From Streptomyces monomycini (GTDB lineage Bacteria; Actinomycetota; Actinomycetes; Streptomycetales; Streptomycetaceae), in assembly GCF_022271435.1 (NCBI RefSeq), contig NZ_JAFIQY010000006.1, positions 298,038-362,037 of the forward strand: DNA of 64,000 bases, read 5' to 3'. Each line of letters begins with the position of its first letter. Positions within the stretch are counted from its first letter, which is position 1. The notes under the pieces are model-generated. The model saw nothing but the letters and a program-made list of their open reading frames with translations. It had not been told where the DNA came from and searched no databases. The position numbers and the translations under genes are program-made. Below, in pieces: positions 1 to 8,253 of the stretch.

Positions 1-140
1 AGAAGATCGGTGCGGAGGGCGCGATCACGTCCGAGGTGGGACTGCCGCTGGCGGTGATCCTCCTGGTGGCCGTGACCGGCCTGGCGACCTGGTACGCGGC
101 ACGGAAGCTGCGCTCGCTGACGTTGGCGGGGGAGGAGTAA
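1..140 (+). CDS. C-terminal end of an integral membrane protein (5' truncated)
   Basis: Only the last 45 codons are in the window, reading from base 3 to the TAA at 138-140. They contain one clear hydrophobic helix (LPLAVILLVAVTGLATWYA) followed by a positively charged tail (AARKLRS), so the end of the protein leaves the membrane with basic residues, probably on the cytoplasmic side. An ABC-transporter permease or similar multi-pass protein is plausible, but the fragment is too short to assign a family. A strong hairpin follows 12 bases after the stop. Confidence 0.75.
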   Translation, partial: KIGAEGAITSEVGLPLAVILLVAVTGLATWYAARKLRSLTLAGEE

Positions 141-152
141 GGGGGAGACGTA

Positions 153-199
153 CAGGGAGGCCCGGCCGCTGCCGTCTTACGGCGCGGCCGGGCTCCCTG
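153..199 (+). terminator. Hairpin terminator after the first gene
   Basis: Two 16-17 base arms (starting CAGGGAGGCCCGGCCGC at 153, complement ending at 199) pair with one bulged G around a loop of about 14 bases. It lies between the end of the membrane protein and the end of the convergent VOC gene, so it can stop transcription from both sides. There is no T-tract, which is common in Streptomyces terminators. Confidence 0.8.
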
Positions 200-234
200 C
201 ATTCACGCACACGCGAGCGCGCGTCAAAGGCGGC

Positions 235-687
235 TCACACCGCGCAGAACTCGTTCCCCTCCGGGTCCCGCATGAGCCACCAGTGCCCCTCGATCCCCTG
301 GTCGACTTCACGGATACGGGACGCCCCCAGCTTCTCCAGCCGGGCCACCAGCGCGTCGAGCCCGCCGGGCTCGCTGTGGACGTCGATGTGCAGGCGGTTC
401 TTGCCCGTCTTGCCCTCGGGCACGTCCTGGAAGAGCACTCGCCGACCGCGGCCGACACCGCTGGCTGCGTCGAACGGGTCCTCCGGGTGGCGGATCGCGG
501 CGTAACCCCGGAAGGTCTTACGGCCCCGGTGCTCGGCGACCGCCTCGTCGCCTATGTGTCCGGCGGCCAGCAACTGCTCGACGAGCACGCTCGGGTCCTC
601 GACCTCGTATTCCAGAGCAGCGGCCCAGAAGTCCGCGAGGGCGGGGGCGTTACTGCTGTCGATGACCAACTTCCACGTCAGTGCCAT
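235..687 (-). CDS. VOC/glyoxalase-like family protein
   Basis: 150 residues, the usual size for a single-chain vicinal-oxygen-chelate protein made of two beta-alpha-beta-beta-beta modules. The start MALTWKLVIDSS is the typical N-terminus of the Streptomyces glyoxalase-like (Glyoxalase_6) group, so ATG at 687 is preferred over an in-frame start at 717 that would add 10 non-conserved residues. The C-terminus carries the family signature WWLMRDPEGNEFC. These proteins bind small ligands or metals; the real substrate is unknown. It is monocistronic and convergent with the preceding gene. Confidence 0.8.
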   Translation of the reverse strand: MALTWKLVIDSSNAPALADFWAAALEYEVEDPSVLVEQLLAAGHIGDEAVAEHRGRKTFRGYAAIRHPEDPFDAASGVGRGRRVLFQDVPEGKTGKNRLHIDVHSEPGGLDALVARLEKLGASRIREVDQGIEGHWWLMRDPEGNEFCAV

Positions 688-806
688 GGGGGTAGTTATA
701 CCTACCGCGACTGACAACGGGTCGGTATCGGGGGCGGGGCGGGGTCGGCCGAGGGTGCCATCGCAGTGGCCGCGCGCCGAAACTCCGTGGCCTCTGGCCA
801 GTTGGT

Positions 807-1031
807 TCAGTCGGTGACGAAGTAGCCTCGACCGCTCACCACGTACACGAGCCCTTCAGCGCGAAGGCTGGCCACGGCGCGGGTAGCCGTCGACTGGGAG
901 ACGTCGAACTCGGCGGCGAGCGCCACCGTGCCGGGCAGACGTTGTCCGGCGCGGTAGGTGCCGTCCTGAATGCGCCGCCGGATCTCCGCTGCGACTTGTG
1001 GCCAATGCGGTAGGGCTCTGTCGATCTCCAC
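807..1031 (-). CDS. Short GntR-family winged-helix regulator
   Basis: 74 residues starting with GTG. The whole protein is a GntR winged helix: RRRIQDGTYRAGQRLPG leads into the helix-turn-helix (LAAEFDVSQSTATRAV), followed by the wing (GLVYVVSGRGYFV). There is no effector domain, unlike full GntR regulators of about 240 residues. Very short GntR proteins of this kind are common in Streptomyces accessory loci. The gene is divergent from the small gene at 1165, and the 130 bp between them is the likely control region for both. Targets are unknown. Confidence 0.8.
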   Translation of the reverse strand: MEIDRALPHWPQVAAEIRRRIQDGTYRAGQRLPGTVALAAEFDVSQSTATRAVASLRAEGLVYVVSGRGYFVTD

Positions 1032-1164
1032 CTAGTCAGCGTGCGACGGATTCACTCAGTTTGCTATCGAGGTACCGACATAGTCCATGAGCGGCTTTCG
1101 ACGTATGCCGGGAATGTCGGACGGACACACCGGGTTCTGCCGACCGGGAGGAGTCGTTGCCGCC

Positions 1165-1359
1165 ATGAGCGATGAGATCGAGAACGGCTTGGTCGAGTCG
1201 GCGGCCGTTGTCCTGGCACTCGTGCGCACGATGTTGGACGGTCCCCAGCTCACCGCCGAGAAGGGCTGGTTCATGTTGCGCCGGACAGCTGAATGCCTGA
1301 TGGACGCGCTGAACGTCGCTGAGCTACGGGGCGAGCGGTTGGCCGCAGCAGATGAATAG
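1165..1359 (+). CDS. Small conserved-looking helical protein
   Basis: 64 residues from ATG 1165, preceded by a good ribosome-binding site (GGGAGGAG at 1146-1153). An in-frame start at 1087 would add 26 residues with poor coding character and no ribosome site. The product (MSDEIENGLVESAAVVLALV...) is predicted almost entirely helical and soluble, with one hydrophobic face. No family is recognised. It pairs divergently with the short GntR gene, which suggests the two are linked in function, as in many small Streptomyces regulator pairs. Confidence 0.55.
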   Translation: MSDEIENGLVESAAVVLALVRTMLDGPQLTAEKGWFMLRRTAECLMDALNVAELRGERLAAADE

Positions 1360-1407
1360 TGGCCTCAGTCAGGTAGCCCCGATGCCGTGACACCGCAGAA
1401 CGCGACA

Positions 1408-1443
1408 AGCGCTGCCGGAGACCACAGGATCTCCGGCAGCGCT
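1408..1443. terminator. Perfect 14-bp stem bidirectional terminator
   Basis: The arms AGCGCTGCCGGAGA (1408-1421) and its exact complement (1430-1443) enclose an 8-base loop. It lies between the convergent small gene (+) and the exporter gene (-), so it can serve both. Confidence 0.85.
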
Positions 1444-1470
1444 CGCGAGGGGGAAGAGGGACGGGTCCCG

Positions 1471-2751
1471 TTACGCCTGCGCCCCGATCCGCCGATCCCG
1501 CCCTGCGCCCAGGCCCAGCAGGACCAAGCCCGCGCAGACGACCAGCAGCAGCACGATCGGCACCGTCCAGCCGTGTGTCACCTGGTGCACGGCGCCGAGT
1601 ACGAGCGGGCCGGCGGCGGCGAGGAGGTAGCCCCAGGTCTGGGCCATGCCGGAGAGGCGGGCGGCGGTGTGGGCGTCTCCGGAGCGCAGCACCATCATCG
1701 TCAGGGCCAGGCCGAGCGCGCCGCCCTGGCCGATGCCCAGGAGTACGGCCCAGACCCAGGCACCCGCCACCGGGGCCACCAGGAGGCCGACGATGCCGCA
1801 GGCCATCAGGGCGGTGACGGCGACGGCCAGCAGCCGCTGCCGCCGCATCCGGCCGGCGAGCATCGGCACCACGAAGGAGCCGGCCATCTGCACCAGGGTG
1901 CTGAAGGCGAAGACCAGTCCGGCCGTGGCCTTGCTCATGCCGTGGTCGGTGAAGATCGTCGGCATCCAGGCGATCATCACGTACGCGATCAGGGACTGCG
2001 AGCCCATGAAGAGCGTGACCTGCCAGGCCAGCGGGGAACGGCTCAGGTTCGGGCCGTCCTCGGTGGCGTGCGCCGGTGTCGCGGCGGCCTGGCCGTGACG
2101 CGTACCGCGGCGGGCGATCACCGCCTGCGGGACCCAGACGAGGGCGGCGACCGCGGCCAGCAGCGCCCACGAGGCCAGCGAGCCCTGCCAGCCGCCCAGC
2201 GCGTTCTCCAGCGGTACGGCGGAGGCGGCCGAGACGGTCGCGCCCAGGATCATCGCCGTGGAGTAGAGGGCGGTCATGCCCGCGGCCTGCTCCGGGAAGT
2301 CGCGCTTGATCAGGCCGGGCATCAGGACGTTCAGCAGCGCGATGGACGTACCGACCACCGCGCAGCCCACGAACAGCGCGACGACCGGCGGGGCGATCCG
2401 CAGCAGAATGCCGCCGCACAGCAGCACCAGCGCGCCGCACAGCACCGTCTCGGTGCCCCAGCGGCGGGCCAGGCGCGGCGCGGCGATCGAGCCGAGGCCC
2501 ATGAAGACGAGCGGGATGGTCGTCACGAGGCTGCTCGCGGTCGCGGCCAGGTGGAAGTGGTCGCCGATCTCGCTCACCAGCGGCGAGACGCCGGCCAGCG
2601 CGGCGCGCATGTTCAGTGAGGCGAGCACGATGCCGACCAGGACCAGGACCGGGTGCGCGCGCAGCCGGCGGCGGGCCGCGGCGACCGGCGGGGCCGGGGC
2701 GAGGTCCTCCTCGGCGTCGATCAGTGGTGCTTCGGGCCGGGTCCCTGACAT
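1471..2751 (-). CDS. CynX/NimT-type MFS transporter
   Basis: 426 residues with about 12 hydrophobic segments, the normal MFS length. The sequence LASLNMRAALAGVSPLVSEI in the first helix is characteristic of the CynX/NimT (cyanate/nitroimidazole transporter-like) branch. A soluble acidic N-terminus of about 35 residues precedes helix 1. Members move small anions or drugs; the substrate here is unknown. The gene lies 208 bp downstream of a GntR/FCD regulator on the same strand. That pairing is common for CynX-like exporters and suggests control by that regulator. Confidence 0.85.
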   Translation of the reverse strand: MSGTRPEAPLIDAEEDLAPAPPVAAARRRLRAHPVLVLVGIVLASLNMRAALAGVSPLVSEIGDHFHLAATASSLVTTIPLVFMGLGSIAAPRLARRWGTETVLCGALVLLCGGILLRIAPPVVALFVGCAVVGTSIALLNVLMPGLIKRDFPEQAAGMTALYSTAMILGATVSAASAVPLENALGGWQGSLASWALLAAVAALVWVPQAVIARRGTRHGQAAATPAHATEDGPNLSRSPLAWQVTLFMGSQSLIAYVMIAWMPTIFTDHGMSKATAGLVFAFSTLVQMAGSFVVPMLAGRMRRQRLLAVAVTALMACGIVGLLVAPVAGAWVWAVLLGIGQGGALGLALTMMVLRSGDAHTAARLSGMAQTWGYLLAAAGPLVLGAVHQVTHGWTVPIVLLLVVCAGLVLLGLGAGRDRRIGAQA

Positions 2752-2959
2752 GGGTGGGTGACGCTCCTTGAGTGAGGGGGTGGGGGGAAGGAGGGGAGGG
2801 GTGGGGGCGGATGGCTCAGAGCCTTTGCCAGGAGAGAGGGGAAACGTTTCTGCAAGGTGGTGGGCGTACGTACGTGACGTACGGGGTCCGCAGCTCCGTA
2901 CGTCGGGGCGGGGCAGGGCGAAGCCCGCCGTATTCCGGTTCCGGCGGAACCGGGCCCGC

Positions 2960-3670
2960 TCACCGCTCCGCGAGGAGTTTCTCCACCGCCCGTTTCGGGG
3001 GCTCCAGCAGCGCGCGGGCGGCTTTCTCGGCGGCCTCCGGGTCGCCGGAGGCGATCGCGTCCAGGACGGCGCGGTGGTCGCCGTGCACGATTCGCGGCAT
3101 CAGCTCGTCGCCGAGCGAGGAGACCAGCGCCTCGCGTACGGAGCTGCTGAACCAGGCGTACGTGGCGGTGAGCGCGGTGTTGTGCGCGGCCTCCACGACG
3201 GCCCGGTGGAAGGCGACGTCGTGATCGGCGTACAGCTCCAGGTCGCCGCCGAACGGCTGCCCGCTGTCCGCCTCCAGTGCGGCCTGCGCGTCCAGCGCGG
3301 CCCGCATCCGCTCCAGGTCGTCCGGCCGGTGCCGCTGCGCCGCCAGCCGGGCGGCCTCCGCCTCCAGGGCGATCCGCAGCTCCAGCACGTCCCGGACGCC
3401 GGCCCGCTGGACACCGCGCATGATGTCGCCCGGGTCGGCCTGGGAGACGACGAAGGTGCCCTCGCCCTGCCGGGAGCGCAGCATGCCGGCGTGCACGAGG
3501 ACGCGTACGGCCTCGCGGACGGTGTTGCGGCCGACCTGGAGCTGCTCGGCCAGCGCGTGTTCGGTGGGGATGCGCTCGCCGACCGGCCAGGTGCCGGCGG
3601 CCAGCTGGGCGCGCAGGGCGTCGACGACGGTGTCCACTAGGGACTGCCGTCCCGCTGCCTGCAATGCCAT
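2960..3670 (-). CDS. GntR/FadR-family regulator with FCD domain
   Basis: 236 residues. The N-terminal winged helix (about 10-75) contains GERIPTEHALAEQLQVGRN and ends in the typical SRQGEGTFVV wing. The C-terminal FCD domain (about 90-225) keeps the metal-ligand pattern D..H in YADHDVAFHRAVVEAAHN plus a further His in HGDHRAVLDAI. FCD regulators usually bind a carboxylated metabolite at this metal. The gene precedes the CynX-type transporter on the same strand and probably controls it and itself. The reading frame is complete. Confidence 0.88.
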   Translation of the reverse strand: MALQAAGRQSLVDTVVDALRAQLAAGTWPVGERIPTEHALAEQLQVGRNTVREAVRVLVHAGMLRSRQGEGTFVVSQADPGDIMRGVQRAGVRDVLELRIALEAEAARLAAQRHRPDDLERMRAALDAQAALEADSGQPFGGDLELYADHDVAFHRAVVEAAHNTALTATYAWFSSSVREALVSSLGDELMPRIVHGDHRAVLDAIASGDPEAAEKAARALLEPPKRAVEKLLAER

Positions 3671-3768
3671 GCGCGTCTCCTTGTTTGATCGCGGGCCGAC
3701 CCTGGCCGGTCGGGTACGGGCACAGGCGGTCGCCCGGTTGCCCGGTCATCCTACAACTGTTGAGTGCA

Positions 3769-3797
3769 GTATGCACGGAGTCTCGCTCCGTGCATAC
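3769..3797. promoter_or_regulatory. Inverted repeat upstream of the FCD regulator
   Basis: Arms GTATGCACGGAG (3769-3780) and its perfect complement (3786-3797) flank a 5-base spacer. The element is about 100 bp upstream of the regulator start and 70 bp after the lysA stop (both on the minus strand). It may be the lysA terminator or an operator for the regulator. The lack of a T-tract and the position leave both possible. Confidence 0.5.
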
Positions 3798-3812
3798 CGT
3801 GCGCGCCTACCG

Positions 3813-3868
3813 CGCCGTGCTCACCGTGCAGTGCTCACGGCGCCGTGCTCACCGCGCCGTGCCCGCCG
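3813..3868. repeat. Four 14-bp tandem repeats abutting the lysA stop
   Basis: Units at 3813, 3827, 3841 and 3855. Units 1 and 3 are identical (CGCCGTGCTCACCG); unit 2 has diverged more and unit 4 differs at two positions. The array ends one base before the lysA stop codon, so it is not translated in that gene. It may be a simple slippage product. Confidence 0.75.
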
Positions 3869-5305
3869 TCACAGGCCGATGTCGCGCTCCTGGATGTCCG
3901 CCAGGGACTCGCGCCGTACGAGGACCCGCGCCCGCCCGTCCGCGACGGCGACCACCGGCGGGCGGCCCACGAGGTTGTACCCCGAGGCCATGGACAGGTG
4001 GTACGCGCCCGCCACCGGCACGGCGATCAGGTCCCCCGGCCGCACGTCCCCGGGCAGCGGCACACCGGCGGCGAGCACGTCGCCCGCCTCGCAGTGCCGT
4101 CCCACCACGCTCACCGGCACCGGCGCGGCGGACGACCGCCGCCCGACCAGCCGGGGCGCGTACCGCACCCCGTACAGCGCGGGCCGCGGGTTGTCGCTCA
4201 TCCCGCCGTCGACGGCGACGAAGGTGTGGTCACCGGTCCGCTTGACCGACAGCACCCGGTAGAGGGCGATGCCCGACGGCCCCGCGATGGCGCGGCCCGG
4301 CTCGACGGTCAGCCGGGGCACCGGCAGCCCGGCCGCCGCGCAGCCGCCGGCCAGCTCCGCGCGCACCTTCGCGCCGAGCGCCGCGATGTCCATGCTGTCC
4401 TCGCCGGGCCGGTAGGCGACGCCGTGGCCGCCCCCGATGTCCAGCTGGGGCAGCGTGACGCCGTGCTGCTCGTGGATACGGGCCAGCAGTCCGACCAGCC
4501 GCCGTACGGCCGACAGGTACGGCTTCACGGTGGTGATCTGCGAGCCCAGGTGGCAGTGCAGACCGACCAGCCGGAGCCGCGGCTGGCCCAGGATGCGGGT
4601 GATGGCGTGCTGCGCCGAACCGTCGGCCAGCGACAGGCCGAACTTCTGGTCGTCGGTACCCGTACGGATCTTGGCGTGGCCGCCGGCGGCGATGCCCGGG
4701 ACCACCCGTACGAGGACCTGCTGCCGGGTGCCGGCGGGCACCGCGGCGGCGAGCCGGGCGATCTCGGAGGTGCTGTCGATGACGATCCGGCCGACCCCGA
4801 GGCGCAGCGCGGTGCGCAGGTCCTCGGGGCTCTTGGCGTTGCCGTGCAGCACGATCCGGCCGGGTGGGAAGCCGGTGGTGACGGCGAGTTCCAGTTCGCC
4901 CGCGGAGCAGACGTCCAGGCCCAGGCCCTCCTCCCGCACCCAGTGGGCCATGGCGCGGCACAGGAACGCCTTGGCCGCGTACAGGACGTCGGCATCGGGG
5001 AAGGCCCGCAGGTAGGCGCGGCAGCGGGCGCGTACCTCGGCCTCGTCCAGGACGTACGTGGGGGTGCCGAAGCGCGCGGCGAGTTCGGTGAGGGGGACGC
5101 CGCCGACGGTCAGGTCGGCGTCGGGGAGTTCGGCCGTGGAGGCGGGCCATACGCCGAAGTCGTTGGGGGGGACGGGATCAGTGGAGGTGGCGGGATCAGC
5201 GGGAGCCGTGGTGTTGGTGAGAGACGAGGGGTCGGCGGGGTGCGGGTGAGGCGGGTCGGTCCGCTGTCCTACGGGGGGCTGCGATGAGGTGGTCGTCACG
5301 GTCAT
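3869..5305 (-). CDS. lysA: Diaminopimelate decarboxylase-family PLP enzyme
   Basis: 478 residues, fold type III PLP decarboxylase. Residues 1-50 are a Pro/Thr-rich extension; the core starts at about 55. PLP lysine is K112 in VLYAAKAF, the glycine loop is LDIGGGHG, the substrate/catalytic cysteine is C405 in HCEAGD, and SGYN near the end contributes the phosphate-site tyrosine. The reaction expected is meso-DAP to lysine plus CO2. Streptomyces usually carry the housekeeping lysA next to hom/thrC, so this may be a paralogue. It follows a SAV_915-like gene by 19 bp, probably as one transcript. Diaminobutyrate- or ornithine-type activity cannot be excluded. Confidence 0.82.
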   Translation of the reverse strand: MTVTTTSSQPPVGQRTDPPHPHPADPSSLTNTTAPADPATSTDPVPPNDFGVWPASTAELPDADLTVGGVPLTELAARFGTPTYVLDEAEVRARCRAYLRAFPDADVLYAAKAFLCRAMAHWVREEGLGLDVCSAGELELAVTTGFPPGRIVLHGNAKSPEDLRTALRLGVGRIVIDSTSEIARLAAAVPAGTRQQVLVRVVPGIAAGGHAKIRTGTDDQKFGLSLADGSAQHAITRILGQPRLRLVGLHCHLGSQITTVKPYLSAVRRLVGLLARIHEQHGVTLPQLDIGGGHGVAYRPGEDSMDIAALGAKVRAELAGGCAAAGLPVPRLTVEPGRAIAGPSGIALYRVLSVKRTGDHTFVAVDGGMSDNPRPALYGVRYAPRLVGRRSSAAPVPVSVVGRHCEAGDVLAAGVPLPGDVRPGDLIAVPVAGAYHLSMASGYNLVGRPPVVAVADGRARVLVRRESLADIQERDIGL

Positions 5306-5324
5306 GGTGGTCGTACGCCCCTTC

Positions 5325-5642
5325 TCAGACGGCCCGCAGCAGCGGTGTACGGGGAGTGCCGGGGGCGAGGCGGGGGTCCACGGTCAGGACGGCCGCGCCG
5401 AGCGGTTCGGCGAGGGCCCGCAGCGCGGGCTCGGCGAGCCGGATCCACGGCTGGTCGCTGCCGAGCGCCGCGGCGAGCCGCTGCACGGAGGTGAAACCGA
5501 CGGCGGTACGGCCGCCGAGCGGGGTGCGGAACAGGCGGGCCGTACAGCCCGCGGGGCCCGGCCGGACGGGAACGAACAGCAGTCCGGCCGGGATGCGTTC
5601 GGCGGGTTCGGGGTCTTCCGCGTACAGGTGTCGCTGGGGCAC
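5325..5642 (-). CDS. SAV_915/SseB-like small protein
   Basis: 105 residues. The stretch TAVGFTSVQRLAAALGSDQ followed by LAEPALRALAEPLG matches the SAV_915 group of Streptomyces proteins, related to the SseB N-terminal fold. No catalytic residues are evident. It lies 19 bp upstream of the lysA-like gene on the same strand and is almost certainly co-transcribed. The function of this family is not established. Confidence 0.72.
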   Translation of the reverse strand: MPQRHLYAEDPEPAERIPAGLLFVPVRPGPAGCTARLFRTPLGGRTAVGFTSVQRLAAALGSDQPWIRLAEPALRALAEPLGAAVLTVDPRLAPGTPRTPLLRAV

Positions 5643-5990
5643 GGCGTCGCTCCTCGCGCAGCAATGGCCCCGGCCCGGTGGGAAGAGAAGTGCCGGGGCT
5701 CCTCCTCGACGCTATGCCCGTACCGGCATGCGCACGGCGGCGTACTGACGCATCGTTGACGGCCCGTGGACGCCCCTTGACGGAATGCTGGTGCCCCGGC
5801 GCATGCCCCGGTGCACGGAGACGACGTGCGCCCCGGCGCGGGCCCGTGCACGCGCCTCGTCATCGGCCCGATCACGGCACGTCGCCGCCCGCCGTCCGGG
5901 AGGATCGCCCCGACCGCTGCCCGACGGCGGGCGGCCCGCCCCTCCGCCCCTTGACCTTCACACCGTGGCAAGCCCTGCACTGGGAGAATC
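5643..5990. other. Divergent intergenic region (SAV_915-like / MerR)
   Basis: 348 bp with no convincing gene. On the + strand a TTGACC hexamer at 5951 is separated by 19 bp from TGCACT at 5976. This is the over-long spacer expected of MerR-activated promoters and lies directly before the merR start at 5991. The rest is GC-rich and without clear repeats. Confidence 0.5.
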
Positions 5991-6818
5991 ATGTTCACCA
6001 TCGGAGAGTTCGCGGGCCACGGCCGTGTGTCGGCCCGGATGCTGCGCCACTACGACACCATCGGGCTGCTGCGCCCGGCCCGTACGGACCCGGTCACCGG
6101 CTACCGCTACTACGAGGCCGGACAGCTCGCCCGCCTCAACCGCATCATCGCCCTCAAGGACCTCGGCTTCAGCCTCCAGCAGGTGACGGCCATCCTGGAC
6201 GAACAGGTCAGCGCCGCGGAACTGCGCGGCATGCTGCGCCTGCGCCGGGCCGAGCTGGCGGCGGCGGTCACGGCGGCCGGCGCCCGGCTGGCCCGGGTCG
6301 AGGCGCGGCTGCGGACGATCGAGGGCGAGGGGCGGATGGCCGCCGAGGAGGTGGTGGTCAAGCGGGTCGAAGCGGTACGGGTCGCCCAGTTGACGGGCAC
6401 CGCGGCGAGCTTCGGGCCCGAGGACATCGGCCCGGTTGTCGGACCGCTGTACGACGAACTGCTCCGGCGGCTGGCCGCCGCGGGCGTCGAGCCGACGGGC
6501 CCGGGCATCGCGCACTACGCGGACGCGCCCGGCGGCGGGGACCGCATCACGGTGCACGCGGCGGTCGTGGTCGCGGCCGCGCCGCAGCCGTCCCACGACT
6601 TCGCCGTCGTGGACCTCCCGCCGCTCGCGCAGGCCGCCACGGTGGTGCACCGCGGGCCCATGGAGCGGGTGCTGCCCACGGCCCAGGTGCTGGCCCGCTG
6701 GCTCGACGACAGTCCCTACCGGTCCGCCGGGTACCCGCGGGAACTGACGCTGGAATGTCCGGAGGACCGGGAGGCGTGGGTGACCGAACTACAGGAGCCG
6801 ATCACTGTGGAGCGCTGA
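5991..6818 (+). CDS. MerR-family regulator with GyrI-like effector domain
   Basis: 275 residues. Residues 1-70 form the MerR winged helix (GRVSARMLRHYDTIGLLRP then GYRYYEAGQLARLNRI). A coiled-coil dimer helix covers about 75-115. The C-terminal 150 residues resemble the GyrI/BmrR small-molecule-binding fold. Such proteins sense hydrophobic drugs and twist an over-spaced promoter; the 19-bp-spaced promoter just upstream fits autoregulation. The GGGAG ribosome site overlaps the end of that promoter. No transporter target is adjacent on the same strand. Convergent with the LysR gene. Confidence 0.87.
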   Translation: MFTIGEFAGHGRVSARMLRHYDTIGLLRPARTDPVTGYRYYEAGQLARLNRIIALKDLGFSLQQVTAILDEQVSAAELRGMLRLRRAELAAAVTAAGARLARVEARLRTIEGEGRMAAEEVVVKRVEAVRVAQLTGTAASFGPEDIGPVVGPLYDELLRRLAAAGVEPTGPGIAHYADAPGGGDRITVHAAVVVAAAPQPSHDFAVVDLPPLAQAATVVHRGPMERVLPTAQVLARWLDDSPYRSAGYPRELTLECPEDREAWVTELQEPITVER

Positions 6819-6920
6819 GCCGGGGAGGGGGCGGCGGCTGGTGAGGTGGTTGGTGGAGTGGCCGGTGGGGCGGGCGGTACGTCGCTCGGGCCGGTGCCCG
6901 GACCGGTCCCTCCCCGGCTT

Positions 6921-7994
6921 CTACCCGGCCCCTTCGTGCCCCTTGGACGCGCCGGCGCACGCAGGGGCGCACGCGGGCCCATCTGCTTCGACGTCCGAGA
7001 GCCGTCGTGCGCGAGGCCTTGCGCCCGGGGCGGCGACCGTGCCCGCTGCCGTACCTGCCGCCGCTCCTACGGCCGCGCCCGCCCCGAGCGAGCCGTTCAC
7101 CGTCTCGGCGAATTCCACCGCCACCGGGCTCAGCGCCGCCCACTGCCGTACCGCCCAGCCGGCCGCCAACGGCGGCAGCCCCGGAATCGGGATCAGCCGC
7201 AGCGACGGGTGCCCGGCGCCCCGCCAGCCCGGCAGGTCCGGCACCACCGCGTGCCCGACGCCCAGTTCCGCCAGCAGGATCGCGGTGTCCCAGTCGGCCA
7301 CACTGGTGGAACTGGCGGGCGCGGCGGCGGGGCCCTGGCCGGTCTCCGGCCGCGCCAGATGGCCGTCGAGGCGCATCCGCGAGACGGAGTTCTCCGGCAG
7401 CCGGATGTGCCGGATGCCGGACAGGCCGCCCGCCAGCTCGGCCGGCTCGATGCGGTCGCGCCCGGCGAGCGGGTCGTCGGACCGTACGGCGAGCACCCAG
7501 GGCAGCTCCAGCACCGGGCGCTGTTCGATACCGCGTACGGGCGGGCCGATGGTGATCCAGGCCAGTTCGGCGGTGCCGTCGGCCACCGCCTCGAAGCAGC
7601 GGCGGCCGGAGTTCTCGGTCTGGAACTCCAGGTCGACGTGCGGGTGGCGGGCCCGGAAGGCGACCACCGCCGCCGACATGAAGTGCCGTACGGTCGTGGC
7701 CCCCGTGGTGATCCTCAGCGTGCCGCCGTCGCCGTGGCGCAGGTCGGCCAGGCGGCGCAGGGCCAGGTCCAGTTCGGCGAGCGAGCCGGTCGCGGCGCGG
7801 CACAGGATGCGGCCCGCCTGGGTGGGGGCCACGCCGCGCGGCCGCCGCTCCAACAGGGCGATGCCCGCCTCGCGTTCGAGCCGTTTGACGCGCTGGCTCA
7901 CCGCCGACTGCGTACAGCCCAGGTCACGGGCGACGGCGCTGAGGCTGCCCGCCTCGCAGACGGCGACGAAGGCGCGGAGGTCGTCAAGGGTCAC
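6921..7994 (-). CDS. LysR-family transcriptional regulator
   Basis: 357 residues from GTG 7994. That start gives the canonical LysR N-terminus VTLDDLRAFVAVCEAGSLSA with helix-turn-helix TQSAVSQRVKRLE. A longer in-frame start at 8138 adds 48 residues of non-conserved sequence and is rejected. The substrate-binding domain spans about 90-300. The last 55 residues are an Ala/Gly-rich tail unusual for the family. It lies downstream of the DHA2 exporter on the same strand, 259 bp away. Ligand and targets are unknown. Confidence 0.88.
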   Translation of the reverse strand: MTLDDLRAFVAVCEAGSLSAVARDLGCTQSAVSQRVKRLEREAGIALLERRPRGVAPTQAGRILCRAATGSLAELDLALRRLADLRHGDGGTLRITTGATTVRHFMSAAVVAFRARHPHVDLEFQTENSGRRCFEAVADGTAELAWITIGPPVRGIEQRPVLELPWVLAVRSDDPLAGRDRIEPAELAGGLSGIRHIRLPENSVSRMRLDGHLARPETGQGPAAAPASSTSVADWDTAILLAELGVGHAVVPDLPGWRGAGHPSLRLIPIPGLPPLAAGWAVRQWAALSPVAVEFAETVNGSLGAGAAVGAAAGTAAGTVAAPGARPRARRLSDVEADGPACAPACAGASKGHEGAG

Positions 7995-8253
7995 CAACCC
8001 AAGGTATCGCTGGGGTAATTGGAAGGAAACCCGAGGATTGACTTGGGGGTGCGGACGGGACGAGGATCGGTGCAGGGCCCAGGGCGGCCACCCGGAACCG
8101 GCTACGGCGCCGTACGGTTCCGGGGGCCGACCCGCCATGGGCCGGCCCCCGGGGAGGGATGCCGTCGTACGACCATGCCGTACGTCTATGGCCTCAGCCT
8201 GACGCGTCCGGCCTCACCCGTACGCCCTCGGCCTTGTCCGTACGGTTCAGGCC

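Noticed and set aside
7995..8138. 48-residue N-terminal extension of the LysR gene
   Set aside because: The GTG at 7994 gives the exact family N-terminus; the extension is Pro/Gly/Ser-rich and has no ribosome site.
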